Assembly (NCBI RefSeq): GCF_002994745.2
Contig: NC_037090.1
Span: forward strand, 35,273,001-35,337,000
Direction of reading: 5' to 3'
Source: Rosa chinensis
Lineage: Eukaryota; Streptophyta; Magnoliopsida; Rosales; Rosaceae
Length of the DNA stretch: 64,000 bases
Positions within the stretch are counted from its first letter, which is position 1. Each line of letters begins with the position of its first letter. Under the pieces are notes generated by a model. It was given only the letters and a program-made list of their open reading frames with translations. It did no database searches and was not told the origin of the DNA. Positions 1 to 11,596 of the stretch are shown here, in pieces. The position numbers were made by a program, and so were the translations under genes.

Positions 1-978
1 CCAGGTTTCATTGAGGTAGACTTAGATTCTGAAATGGCTTCCATTTTTGTATTTCAAGCATTGAAATTAGGGATTTCTTGATTCCATGGATTTTGTTTCA
101 GTATCGAATGCTTGTTTTATGAACCGGCTCTGTATTGTATATTGAATTTAGGGATTTCTTGATTCTTTGGTTATTTCATGAACGGTAAACTATACTATAT
201 GATTGTTATGAACTTTGTATATGGAGACTTGAAGAAAATTGTGTTAGATGTCATGGTTGTACTAATTATTGCTATTAATTGGTTCTGAGTTTTATGTGTT
301 CCTGATTTCCAAGGGTTTATTGGTCTGGTGGCTCTTAAGTTTCCTTTATGTTTAACATGAAGATTTGTGGTTTAAGGAATTTGGTATACCAGCATTCTTC
401 CATTTTCCGATGAATATGATTGGGTTTTTTATGAAATGGGTTTAAATTTCTTCAGCTATTTTGCTTTTGACAATTGAAATTAGGGACTTCTTGATACTTA
501 AATTCTATGGATGTTTGTAAAGAGAAAGATTGACCCTCTGTAGTCAATACGATGCTCTTTATGACCCATTTGGACTGCATGCTTCTTCAATTGTATGGAA
601 AGTCATTTCCAGTTCAAGATTTCTACTCTATACTTGCTAGAAAAGTTCGAAGCTTTAATCAAATTCCCCGACCAGTACTATATTGTGTATATTTCTTATG
701 AAACTTGAATGTGGAGATTTACTTTATAATTATGAATTCTAGTTGGTTCTGAATTTTATGGGCTTTCATAATCTCCAAATTAGGTTGTTTTGGGGGTCTG
801 GTGTTCCTAATTGTGTTTAAGCTCCTAACTTTCACCCTCCATACCTTAATTTCAAACTTAATGCTTTGGTGTGTATAATCTGCTGAGCTGCTAGTAGTCG
901 AAACTTTTTGTTGAATGCATTTGATGATTTTGTATGATAATGGTAGCATTGATATTTGACCTTTACACTCTTCTTCAG
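1..978. other. AT-rich non-coding arm with a degenerate tandem duplication
   Basis: No convincing exon is visible here. The stretch contains a loosely repeated block: similar runs built around 'agggatttcttgatt' occur near 68 and 148 and, as 'agggacttcttgat', near 480. A longer similar block (tatgaa.../ggttctgagttttatg.../ggtctggtg) occurs near 190-340 and again near 670-830. This looks like an old duplication of an intron or spacer. It probably belongs to the CACTA-type element whose end lies at 3944, but that is inference. Confidence 0.4.
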
Positions 979-1146
979 GGTCTTCTTCAAGTGAAAGAGA
1001 CTTTGCAGAAAGATTTGTGGAGAGAACCAAATAAGGGTGAACTAGCTGAGGCAACAAGTATGAGTGGTTTAAGTGAAAAAAACACTTGGACGATTAAACC
1101 TGTAAATGATATATTAGATTGGCTTTCGGCTAATTTTGGGTTTCAG
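979..1146 (+). pseudogene. isolated exon-like fragment, weakly like a plastid sigma factor
   Basis: An open 56-codon block is bounded by a good acceptor (ttcttcag) and donor (cag/gtaaac). Its first half reads like the sigma-70 region around 'REPNKGELAEATSMS', which resembles the 'REPT..ELAEAT.MS' segment of bacterial and plastid sigma factors. I do not recognise the second half. No flanking sigma-factor exons (regions 2, 3 or 4) were seen, so a functional gene is unlikely. It sits in the same arm as the cytochrome b5 reductase fragments and is best read as a captured or decayed exon. The family call is weak and rests on one short motif. Confidence 0.3.
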
Positions 1147-2601
1147 GTAAACTTGTGCTTTAAGTGCCTTTTATTTCACTTGTCTTTTTTTTTTCTCACT
1201 CACATATGAGACTTGCATAGGTATGCTAAACGCATTTAGGCTTTGAGCACCATGTTTATGTTGCTAAAAGGATTCGTCTTGATTTCAGGATATTTGCTAG
1301 TACTAGCCAGGTTACCACTATAATTGATAATGTACTGTGGACAGTCCTATGACTGTTAATGGACAATGACTCTTGTTCTTCTGGATGGTAGATAGGTACT
1401 TAACAAAAACATAAAATAATTCTCCAAAAGGAATTCTAGTGCAATATCCATACTTGGAATATAGAAGGAAGGCTTTCATTCCTAAGTCAACGATCGTTTG
1501 CCATGATGCCCACTTGTGTCATGCAACTCTTTTGAATTGTTACAAAATTATTAAATTACTTTCAACTTCTATGCTTACATTTGTTAATCCAATCAACTTG
1601 GACAACCTCGATCTTATAGCTCTTTTTTATTTGTTCAAGGATCTCGTAGCTCTATGAGTGTTAACTTGGTTCTCACAGCACCAAATTTTTGGTTTCACTG
1701 AGCCCATTCTACACTACAGATTGGGATAGAGTCTTAGTTGTATTGAAATATTATAGATCCCAATCTTAGTTGTATGGAAGGATACTAGAAGGTTACATAT
1801 ATACACACTGATTTCATAATGAAGTTAGATTGAAATATTAAGTTACTCAATAGACTAGATTACATTCCAAACTAAATTTAAATAGCAATGCCTAAGTACT
1901 TGTAGTGCAGGAAAACTGCTAACTGCATTTTTCAAAAACTTTCATAAGAGCAACATTATTCTAGTATATATTTATTTAAAAAAGGAAAGCAGAATCTGGT
2001 TTCACAATTCATTTTTGTCTAATCTGTTTTACCTTTTCTTTTTGTGTTATGATTGCATAAAATCCATGTTTTTCCTCAACCCAAAATTTACATCTCAGCA
2101 TTAATATTTACACACGCGAAAGAGTGTTCTGTATAGCATATCTTTTATACATAACTTTTTTGCATTATGTTCATAGTGCTTTCCAATCCAAAAAATCAAT
2201 TGGCTTTAAGTTCATAATTGTCTTATGAACATCACCATTCTTGGGACTTGATTGGGATTTTACTTTGCAATTTTCTGGTTGTTCTCAATTTTTATTTGTT
2301 TAATTCTAAAATACCTAGCGTGACTATATATCCAGCTATACTCTATCAGATCCAGATTCCAAGGCATATTTTGACTTATTAATTAAGGAATGCTATCAAG
2401 GCGTGACTATACTTCATGTTTCTTTCCTTTTATTGGAACTGTATGTTGGTGTATCCAGAAGGGAAAATGAGCTAGCATTTTGCAAGCTTAAAACCATGAG
2501 ATGCAGTTGAAGTGAAGGGGTAACCTATATTTACTAGTGACAATGATAGGTAGAGGTTACACTCTGAGTTGTCTTATAATGAGGTGTATCTTTTCTTGCA
2601 G

Positions 2602-2968
2602 ACCCATTGAAAAGCTGAGATATGTTCCCAACATGAAGAAGCATATTAGCATGGTAAGAGCTTCTGTTGATTGTTGTTACTACATGTTGATTGTTATTAC
2701 TACTTTGTGAACTAGATGGTTTTTGAACCAGATTATGAGAAAGGCATATCCTACTTTTTAATTGCTATTGTCCAATTATCATTTCCTTTTTTCTGACCAA
2801 AAGGATATCCATATCTTGACTACTTATAAAGGTTATGATGATCTAATCTTGGTCACATCTCTCAAGTGTAATTTCTTTTCTTTCATCCAGATTGCAGGTG
2901 GTTCTTGTATTACTTCAATTCTTCAGGTCATTGACGCTATACTTCAAAATCTTGTTGACACAACCAAG
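2602..2968 (+). pseudogene. NADH-cytochrome b5 reductase fragment (two exons)
   Basis: Two exon-like blocks lie at 2602-2653 and 2891-2968, each with correct AG/GT borders. Together they read PIEKLRYVPNMKKHISM then IAGGSCITSILQVIDAILQ. This matches the start of the NAD-binding lobe of NADH-cytochrome b5 reductase, a flavoprotein that passes electrons from NADH to cytochrome b5; the family normally reads 'GPIEKL.Y.PNMKK.IGMIAGGTGITPMLQVI.AI'. The nucleotide-binding GTGITPM loop has become GSCITSI, which should damage NAD binding. The FAD-binding N-terminal lobe and the C-terminal end are absent, and downstream sequence after 2968 shows no further exon. It is a gene fragment, probably captured by the CACTA-type element that ends at 3944. 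Confidence 0.6.
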
Positions 2969-3189
2969 GTGAGTCTAACTGGTATTTTACTATATCTTCT
3001 TTTTGGTATTCGTTCTTGTGTTCAATCAGACCACTTTTGGTAACTGTGAGGTTTTTGGTGTTTAGGGCTAGCGATAAGTGTCAGAAGGAGAAGAGAAAGC
3101 ATGCACTAATGCAGCATTTTCAAAGGAGCAAGCTAGTGCACTAGTGTTGCCCACTGCCACATTTATCAATTCGTCCTGAGAAATGTATT

Positions 3190-3944
3190 AGTTTCATCAT
3201 CAACTTTTGATGTTCAAGTAGATAGGGCATGTACTAGGATGCTTTTCTTATTTTAATGTTGGCTTGGATGGTTGGGAAATGCTCTCTTTTTACATTTGAC
3301 TTTTAAAGTATGAGTTGGATTACTCAATTTGATGGTTTTACAATATGGCTTCTTTCCAATTGATCATTGTTCATTAGGTCAAAATGGAGCACCATTAGCA
3401 ATGCATAAAATGCAGGCAATGGATATTGTCATACAACAGATTTTATATAATATCAATGTTAGGTTGTCTCAATTCATAAAATCTAGGTACCCACACAATG
3501 CATTCTTATATATCACACAATGGTTTTACCAAAAATGTGTCTTCTCAATTACACTCACACAACTGTAAAAACAGAATGACGATGTCTAAAACTAAGCTAC
3601 ATAACAACTATAGTCTATAACTGAAGTGTGACGACAAATCAGAAGACGGTGAACATCAAAAAAACGTTGTCTGAAAATGCTTTCCAACAACAGCTTGAAA
3701 AAAATTCTGTTGTCTGACCCATGCACTTGCCATGGGCTGCATGGCTGCGCAGCAGCTCTGCCTAACATCTGCCGAGGGAAGGCACAACACTGATAACAAA
3801 ATAAGCGTTGACTGTTTGTGTTTCATACAACGGGTTTCCACCGTTGTGCCATTTTTCATCACACAACGCTCCGATACACAACGGAGATCGTCCAAATCAC
3901 ACAACGATTTTGGTCCGTTGTCTGTTAGCTTTTTTGGCCTAGTG
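3190..3944 (-). mobile_element. terminus of a CACTA-type (En/Spm) DNA transposon, left copy
   Basis: The element ends with the inverted CACTA signature: GTTAGCTTTTTTGGCCTAGTG closes at 3944, followed by TAA. The sequence to its left is an inverted copy of 63271-64000 over at least 700 bp. The subterminal zone is dense in 'acaacg/cgttgt' and 'ttgtgtgat' motifs, the kind of short repeat that CACTA transposases bind. The element body continues leftward through the gene fragments to the window edge; its other end is not visible. It is inserted in the minus-strand copia element that begins at 3945. Confidence 0.75.
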
Positions 3945-5995
3945 TAACCATAATCTTGAACATTCTCATGGGACGGATTTTGAGTATCGATGATCAAAGG
4001 ATTTGTTTGTGCCTCATTCGCTCTCTTTCTAGGGCGAGTATCCTTCGAACCAATTAGTCTACCATGCTTCCTTGCAGCACCTGCAGCCATAGACAGCACA
4101 TTATTGCCATGCTGGGCAATGGCACCATCTCCTGGTGTCACAGGAGTGGCGTGATGTCCAGTATTTGGGACATCAATCCTTGCAGCCACGTTTGCAGCAG
4201 GTATGTGTGATCTCGTCACTTTGGCAACATCAGAAAACGCATCAGGCAGAGTGTCTGCTACGTTCTGGAGCTCGATTATTCTTCGCACTTCAAGTTCGGA
4301 CTATGCAGTACGGGGATCGAGATGAGACATAGTGGGGACAGACCACGATAATTCCTGTTGTTCCTGTTGAATATCAGTGTTCTTATCTCCCCTAACGATG
4401 GGAAGACTGTCTCATCAAAGTGACAATCTGCAAATCTAGCGGTAAAGAGATCGCCTGTCAAGGGTTCAAGATAGCGGACAATAGTTGGAGATTCATATCC
4501 AACATAAATGCCCATTCGTCGTTGTGGACCCATCTTAGTACGCTGTGGCGGCGTAATGGGCACATAAATGGCACACCCAAAAATGCGTAAGTGCGAGATA
4601 TCAGGCTAGTACCCAGTCACTAGCTGTAACGCAGAATAAGATTGGGTTTCAGTGGGTCGTAGATGAATTCGCGTCGCTGCATGCAATATGTCATATCCCC
4701 AAGCAGAAACAGGGAGATTGGTGCGCATAACCAATGTCTGTACTATCATCTATGGTCGTTTGATAGCGGCTTCTGCGAGACCATTTTGGGTATGAACATA
4801 GGAAACTGGATGCTCTACATCAATCCCCAGTGACATGCAATAGTCATTGAATGTTTTCGATGTAATCTCCCCAGCATTATCAAGTCGAATTGACTTAATA
4901 GGATGGTCAAGGTAGTGAGCCCGTAGACGGATAATCTGGGCGAGGAGTTTAACATAAGCAGCATTTTGAGTGGACAATAGCGCAACATGTGACTAGCGTG
5001 TCGATGCATCAACCAATACCATAAAGTATTTAAAAGGTCCACATCATGATTGAATTGGTCCACAAATATCCCCTTGGATTCTCTGTAAGAATGGAATGAG
5101 TATTTTGGGATCCTTTGCGTAGGACGGTCTTGGTCCTAATTTCCCAACAGGCTTTGCAGAAAGAGTGAGGGGCCTTAGAAGCAACCAATGAGGATTTTGG
5201 TTGGGCCTGGGCGTCTGTAGCACTATTAGAAGCAAAATGTGTGACTACATCTCCCATCATGGCGTTGGAGCCATGGGAATTGCTGTTTATGGCGTCATGG
5301 CCATTGGGAGGAATAACCATGGCATCATGCTCATGGTTGGCGCCATTGATGGCATCATCACATGGGACTTGGGCGGTCCTATGGCGCCCCAAGACGGCTG
5401 CAGCGCCAGATGCTGCAATTGTTGCGGTCTTGCTAAGTCCAGGAATCAATTTTCGATTCTTGCTTCTTCTCACTTTGAAGAATGGATGTCCGTGTGAAGT
5501 CTTTAGTATACGGAGCATCATATCACGACCAGGATGTCCTAGTCATTCATGCCAAAGCCAGTATGTGTCTGAATCGAAGAGATCTTCTCTTATTACATTA
5601 TTGGATTCAATAGGTCGAATTGTAGTGACATAAAGTCCACTAGATTGACACATAAGCTTCTCTAAGATGCATTTGCGTCCGCAATCATTAGAAGTAATGC
5701 AAAGGAACTCTTTTCCATTCTCAGTATACGTTTCCGCATGGAATCCGTTAGCTCTAATATCTTTAAAGCTCAATAAGGTTCTATTTACCTTAGGAGCATA
5801 GAGAGCTTCAGTGGCTTTAATCAAGGTGCCATTGGGCAAAAGGAATTGGGTCATTCCATGTCCTTGAACTAAACCTGATGGCCCAGCCATCGTAGTCATA
5901 GATGAATATGCAGGCAACATCTCTAAGAATAATTGCCTATGTTGTAGAATGGTGTGCGTAGTCGCCCTATCTGCAAGACATTGAAGTTCATCCAT
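3945..5995 (-). pseudogene. Copia-A pol remnant: protease, integrase, linker
   Basis: The reading starts near 5995 and runs down. The protease segment has ADRATTHT where the sister copy at 26082 keeps the active IDSGTTHT, so the catalytic Asp-Ser-Gly is destroyed. Next comes the integrase HHCC zinc-finger segment (RILKTSHGHPFF ... CKAC), with about 90 Ala/Asn/His-rich residues between the histidine and cysteine halves. The integrase core (DNAGEITSKTFNDYC) and the conserved 'LRIFGCAVYVPI'-like zone near 4560-4610 follow in several frames. The most downstream part (4288-3945) is the linker that precedes RT. At least four frame breaks or stops separate the blocks. The protein would have cut and integrated the element's cDNA; it cannot now. 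Confidence 0.8.
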
Positions 5996-6355
5996 TCCTA
6001 AAAGAAAAGCTCATAATTAAAAAAGGAGTCATAAAGAAAAGCACTCAACTTTTATTAATAAGCCAAACGGAATTACATCATCGTTTCTTTGACCAAAGAA
6101 AATCTAATCCAATAAACTAGCTAATGCAAAACAATGGTAGTCGTCTAACTCCTTTCAGTAATTCCAATGCAAATGTGACCAGGTGAGTAGAGAAATATCG
6201 GTGGAGCAAAGCTCGCTTAGGTACCACTTATCTCAAAACCTTTCTAGACATCACACTTACATTGAGTACGCCTACTTTGAAGAAAGACTAATACCATTGG
6301 CATCTACTACAAAATAATATGGCAATTGGCTACATCTCTTGGAAAATAAAAAGAC

Positions 6356-7466
6356 TTAATCAAAATCGCCAGTTTCTGGGTCTTGATCCTTGTAGTCTTC
6401 CACCCTTAGATCGAGATCACCATCTTGATCTTCTTGTTCCATGTAATTTGCCTCCCTTGCTTCACGATACATCTTGTATGCGTTTGCAACATTCTAGGAT
6501 GCTTTACACGCCTTTGCCCAATGTCTAGTTGATCCACATCTGAGACAAGCATCATTATGGTCAGGTTCCCTTGATCGAGGCGCTCTGGGAGCGTTTTGAT
6601 GACGGTTATTGCCTTTGGTGGCATCACCACCATAACCGGAGGCTTGGTCTCTCTCTCTCTTCACACGTTTACCTCCACGGTTCCGTGCACGCCTATCTTG
6701 GCGGTTTCCTTCCTCTTTAGGGTGAGAATATGGACCAAAACATCCAGAATTATCCCTATTCTTAGAGTTTCGCTCCTTGCGTCCTCCCTTGGAGGCGCGA
6801 CTATAATTAGACTCCGGATTTGACTTGGTTCCCACGGGTCTAGAATTATAGTTTTTCACAAGTATGTTGTCGTGCTTTTCAGCGACGTTCATGGCTCCAA
6901 TTAGCTCATGAAATCTTGTGATGCATCTAGCATTAACATCAATCCTATAGTTTTTGGCTACCATCAATGCAGAGACGAGGAAGGTGGAGAGAGTCTTCTC
7001 GATCAACATCGTATCAGTGATTTTCTGTCCACAGAATTCCATCAAAGATTTGATACGAAGTGCTTCCGAATTGTAGTCAAGTACAGACTTGAAATCACAA
7101 AACCGGAGGCTGTGCCATCTCACTTCTAAGTCTGGAAGCAAAGAATCACGGACGTTGCCAAAACGCTTCTCTAGTTCTACCCATAGTTTTCTTGGGTCTT
7201 CCTCATTGAGGTACTCATTTTGGAGCTCGTCATTCATGTGCCTTGTCATGAAAATGATGGCTTTTGCTTCGTTAGGCTCCCTCGTAGCTCTATTTGCTTC
7301 AAAAGTAGCAGCTTGTTAAGGAGTAAGCACGTCCTGACTTGGCTCTTGGATCGTACTCAGGATCCCATCAGCCTTAAGATGCTGGCCCACATCACGGACC
7401 CACTTGTGGTATCCTGCGCCTATTGTCTCTAGTGGAGCGAAGCTCAACTTGTTCATGTTACTCATG
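6356..7466 (-). pseudogene. Copia-A gag remnant with CCHC zinc knuckle
   Basis: Gag starts at an ATG near 7466 (MSNMNKLSFAPLE) and continues with the copia gag core (KLWVELEKRFGNVRDSLLPD). It ends with a nucleic-acid-binding knuckle CLRCGSTRHWAKAC (C-X2-C-X4-H-X4-C). Gag forms the virus-like particle that packages element RNA. Two in-frame stops break it: one at 7316 after QDVLTP and one at 6494 just after the knuckle. Sequence beyond each stop continues the family sequence, ending in an acidic tail near 6356. The plus-strand sister gag at 23545-24402 keeps the tail open, which supports these as nonsense mutations. Confidence 0.8.
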
Positions 7467-7469
7467 ATG

Positions 7470-8395
7470 AAAAATAACAAGAAAATAGGGTTAGTTTCGG
7501 AGTGAAAAAGGCTACCACGAAAAACTAATAAATTTCTGAGCGTAGTCGCTTCCAAGAAATTAGGGATTTTCTGAGCGTAGTCGCTTCCAAGAGGGGTTTT
7601 GGATTAGATCGAAACAGTGATGTATGTGGTCGATCTTTTTTCTTCTCAACAAACTCTAAGTTTGGAGGACTCTACAAGCTCCAAGCTTCGAGTGAGCACG
7701 AACCCCCACAGTTCGGCTTTTGGTCTCCCCTATGAAGAAGAAAGGGGGGTAGAAGATGGGATGTTGGAAGTTCTCGAGAAAAGAAGAAGAAATTGAAAAA
7801 CTTCAAAAGCGGGAACTTTTAGAAAAGTTTACCTTGAAAATTGGCCAGAAAATTTGACCGGAAAAGTCACTGTAGATGGCCGGAAAAAGGGTCACAGGAG
7901 GTCGCCAGAAAAGTGGCCGGAAACTGGTGGCCAGAGGTGGTGGCCGGAGCTAGGCAGGACTGTGCAGGGCAGTTGCAGAGGCTTGCGGGAGCTGGTGCAG
8001 GGCTTGTGCAGGGCTGCTGCAGGGGCTGTGCAGGGGTGCTCAGCAGGTATGGGGGAGGGCTTGCAGGGGCTGTGCGCAGGTGTCGACAGGTGTGCAAAAG
8101 GTTGTCGGCAAATGTGCAGAAGGCTGTCGGCAGGTGCGCAGGGCTCTCGGCAGGGCTCGGCAGCTGCTCAGCAGATCTCGGCAAGGGCTCGGCAGATCTG
8201 CGGAGGGCAGGCACAAGGCTCGGCAGGGGCAGTGGCCGGTTCAGTTTTTCTGGTGATCGTTTCAGGTCGATTTCGGCCGGTTCCGGTGGTTCCGCCGCCG
8301 GTTCTGGGCACCTTGGGATTAGGGCTTCGATATGTGGAGCTGTGGTGGTAGGATTTTGAGGGTTACAAAATTAGGGTTTTCAGGGTTAGGGCTTC
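7470..8395 (-). other. GC-rich untranslated leader of Copia-A
   Basis: Between the primer-binding region and gag lies about 0.9 kb. Its core (about 7860-8300) is strikingly GC-rich in an otherwise AT-rich window. It is made of degenerate units such as 'ggctgtgcaggg', 'gctcggcagg' and 'gtggccgga'. Several long open frames cross it on both strands, but they are a side effect of the low frequency of stops in GC-rich repeats and do not resemble proteins. It may be a structured RNA leader (packaging or translation), which is inference. Confidence 0.55.
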
Positions 8396-8407
8396 GTGCT
8401 GATAACG
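8396..8407 (-). promoter_or_regulatory. putative primer-binding site of Copia-A
   Basis: Immediately inside the LTR on the minus strand is 'cgttatcagcacgaagcc'. This sits where a tRNA primer should pair for first-strand synthesis. It is not the usual copia initiator-Met site (TGGTATCAGAGC), so the tRNA used is unclear. Confidence 0.4.
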
Positions 8408-8625
8408 TGTTTTAGGGAATCAGAACTTGAGAGAAATTCGCTGTGTATTCTCATTGATAATAGGGGCCTCTTTATATAGAGGATTACAATGCATAGAATC
8501 TCAATCATACAAGGAAAGTAATCGTACATTAATTAGGAATCTAGATCCTTCTAATTTAACCCTATTACCACTAGGTCAAGTAACCTAGAGTTTGGGCCGA
8601 ACACAAATTAGGATTTACTTGAACA
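8408..8625 (-). repeat. 5' LTR of Copia-A
   Basis: On the minus strand it runs TGTTCAAGTAAATCC ... CCCTAAAACA, with TG/CA ends and a length of about 218 bp. It contains the 'tatataaagaggcccctatt' promoter/R-type segment seen in similar form in the LTRs at 21345-21560 and 38367-38565 ('agggctcctatt'). The partner LTR is not in the window. Confidence 0.6.
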
Positions 8626-8868
8626 AAGAGTGTTTTTTACTTTTTTACTTTGAGAGAGATAATTACACCATTGGATATTAAAATTGACACGTATCCTCAT
8701 CTCTATGAAAGGTTAAGTAGATTAGGAGACGAGGATTCGGGTCCAATTTGTACATTAGAAGTTGCTTCTGGTCAGCATCTACAAGATAAGGGAAGACCAC
8801 TGGGCAGGCCCACAAGTAATGTGCTGCCAAATATCAGACGAGGCTGCAGAGAAACTGCTAATCCTATT

Positions 8869-9144
8869 TATAATTAAGAGGCTGCAAATAAACTACTTAT
8901 CCTATTTTTATAATTAAGAGGTTGCAAAGAAACGACTTATCCTATTTATAATTATTTTTGGGATTCACACACACGCATATACATAGAGAGAGAGTCCGAA
9001 TGATGCGATACATCTTGCATGTTGAAGCCCATCTGTTCCCAGCATCAGTCTGCATGTACCATGTAAGTGATGCAACTCTTAATTATAAAATAATTATAAA
9101 TAGGATAATAGGATAAGTCGTTTCTTTGCAACCTCTTAATTATA
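8869..9144. repeat. MITE-like inverted repeat, about 45-55 bp arms
   Basis: The left arm (8910-8955) begins 'ataattaagaggttgcaaag' and the right arm (9090-9144) is its inverse, ending 'ctttgcaacctcttaattat'; they enclose about 134 bp. The left arm is preceded by a second direct copy of the same unit (8869-8907), so the arm is partly duplicated. The right arm has a small internal duplication of 'taggata'. No coding sequence is seen. It lies about 1 kb upstream of the CRK gene. Confidence 0.6.
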
Positions 9145-10097
9145 GGCCAAATAGGGCGTGCCTGTGGTCCACGATGATCATGGGCCTCAACAAATTTTAC
9201 CCCTCTTTATGTCTTTGTAGAAAATTAAAGAAAAAAATAATAATAATAGCTCGCCTTTACTTGCAAGTAATTCGGTTTTCACAGATTGTTTTCAATTATG
9301 GAATTAGAAAGTCTATGAAGATTGGAGGGCTTACTTTCAATTTTTCATTCTCTTTGAAGCTTGTTGAAGAATTAAAAAAAAAAAATTTTGTCAGCATCAA
9401 AACTTTGTTTGATCTGTTTATAATATAGTATTCATCTATTCTAAATTTATAGAAGCCTTGGCAATAAGCAAGAAGGAACAATTGAATTCGATTAGTTACT
9501 ATCCAAGAGAAATAGATATTCATTGGGTAAATTTCAAGTTTTGGTTTCTCTTTGATGATTTAGATTAATATGGATTTCTTTTTCGATTCACCTAATATTA
9601 TGAACTAATGAACACCACCAGAGTTTTACTCTAAGTGGTGTATAACGCAACATCTATCTGGAGTTTCATTCAAATGATATGCTAGTTATTTTTTGGGAAT
9701 AGATTTTTTTATATATCACAAATTGATTATTTGATTATTGTTATGGTTAATATATAGTTCTTAGAAAACGAAGGTCTTTATCATTTTGTTGAATTCTCTA
9801 CCTTTGTCAAAGTTTCAATTTTGATTTCACTACAATGTATCTTTTTCAGTTGCTATACTAACATGACTCTTATTATAAAGTATGATTATCGGGGTAGAGG
9901 AGAAAATAAGTAAAAGGTAGATCACAATCTCATAAGCCCTATTTTTTTTTTGTTCACCCAGAGCCCTGGAAATCTCAGAGCCAGCCCTGCTGTAGTGGTT
10001 TTGTTTGTCTATTGTTTACTCATACTCAATATTTCAAGCTAATTAACTTGGTTCTTTTCTTGTTTAGTCTCAGCTATAGACAGACAAATTCCCAGTG
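9145..10097 (+). promoter_or_regulatory. 5' flank of the CRK gene, no clear elements
   Basis: This AT-rich flank lies directly upstream of the CRK start codon. I see no convincing exon, repeat or firm TATA/CAAT assignment. The transcription start cannot be placed from sequence alone. Confidence 0.3.
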
Positions 10098-11212
10098 ATG
10101 ATGAAGGTCATGATGAATAAGAAGATATTGACAACACTATCAATAATTACGATCAGCCAGATATGGTGGTGGGCTTGTGTGGGTGCAGACCCGCAGATCA
10201 ATCTTCTGAACGAGGGTTGCAGCAATTACAACGCAACCAGCTTGTCCAACTTCCATGCCAATCTCAACGCCACTTTCTTGGACCTCAAAGCGCAACTACT
10301 CGACGGCAGCAAACACTTTGCTACGGCACAACAGGCCAAAGGCTCCGACCCCGTCTACGCCATGACGCAGTGTAGGAACTACCTCTCCTCCGCCGACTGT
10401 TTATCTTGCTTTGCCGCCGCTGTCTCCCAAATCCGCAACTGTTCTGCCTCCAATGGCGCACGCGTCATCTACGACGGCTGCTTCCTCCGGTACATACCAC
10501 CTCCTACCTACTACTATTCTTCCATTTTCTCTATTTATGTATTTCTTTTAGTTTATATTTTCTTATATTCGATTTTTTTCAAAGATAGGCAGAGCCCTTA
10601 AACTTTAATTAATAGAAGACCTCAAGTACTACCCAAAGACAATAGTGCCAAAACTCCAGGAAATAGCATGGCGTGCATGCATGATGCATAAATAAGACCC
10701 AACTTCTAACCTAGTAAAACGTTCATTATTTTTTACATTTTTTTTTTATATGAAATGGTAACCTTTTTTTTTCCCCTTAACCCATAGCCCACCACACCCT
10801 TACATATATCAGTGAAAATCGAATCTATGGTCTTTACAATTTTGTAATTATAACTTACTAATAAGTCACGGCTCAGGTCATATGAAATGGTAACGCTATT
10901 TTAATGTGAAGCCAGATTTTCGACATGTCTCCTAAAATGAGCCTTGCATTACAACTTAAAGGATTTATTTGTTAGTTGTGTAAACTTTAAATCATAAATC
11001 TCTAAATCCGTAATAAATGGATTAGATTACTAGTAAAAACTAGAAAACGCAGTATGAAATTTTAGAGCATTTCTATGTGACATTGTCGATCGATTTGTAT
11101 TAATTTTTAGTGATTCTATCTATCGCTAGCTGTACATAGCGAATACGCTCTTTCATCATTGGTGACGATTGCGTCAGAAGTTCAATTGTTTCTTTCCATA
11201 AAACAAGTATTT

Positions 11213-11249
<37 letters not shown>

Positions 11250-11564
11250 GAACTTTGCTCAGGTGCGGATAGTTCATAATGTATAGATCAGCTCTACAAA
11301 ATTTCAGCCAATTTGATGATCGATAAGGTATCCAAAACTGCAATTTACACGAACGGACCGAATCTGTCGAACCGGAACCGTTCGTATTTATAATGGTAAA
11401 TTGCAGTTTTAGATGCCTTAACAATCACCAAATTGACTGAAATTTTGCAGAGATGATCTATACATTAGGACCTAAAAACTGAACGGCTAAGATGTGAAAA
11501 TATGATCGGAAAGTGGAGAAAAACTGGAAATCCGCACTCAAGAAGGGCTGTATATATACATATG

Positions 11565-11596
<32 letters not shown>

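Larger units (their letters stand above)
3945..8625 (-). mobile_element. Copia-A: truncated Ty1/copia LTR retrotransposon
   Basis: Read on the minus strand the order is LTR (8625-8408), primer-binding region, long GC-rich leader, gag, protease, integrase and the linker before reverse transcriptase. The element is then cut at 3945 by the CACTA end. Gag-protease-integrase before RT is the Ty1/copia order. Stops, frameshifts and lost catalytic residues show it is dead. It is the same family as the copies at 21345-23540 and 23545-38565. The reverse transcriptase, RNase H and 3' LTR must lie beyond the CACTA insertion or are lost. Confidence 0.85.

Noticed and set aside
3656..4288. 210-aa minus-strand open frame
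   Set aside because: It fuses the copia linker (4288 to 3945) with the CACTA terminus (3944 to 3656). The second half is transposon end repeat, so it is not a real protein.
7841..8359. Two long plus-strand frames and one minus-strand frame, Gly/Ala/Arg or Pro/Ser/Ala rich
   Set aside because: They lie in the GC-rich repeated leader of Copia-A, and open frames in several phases at once are expected there.
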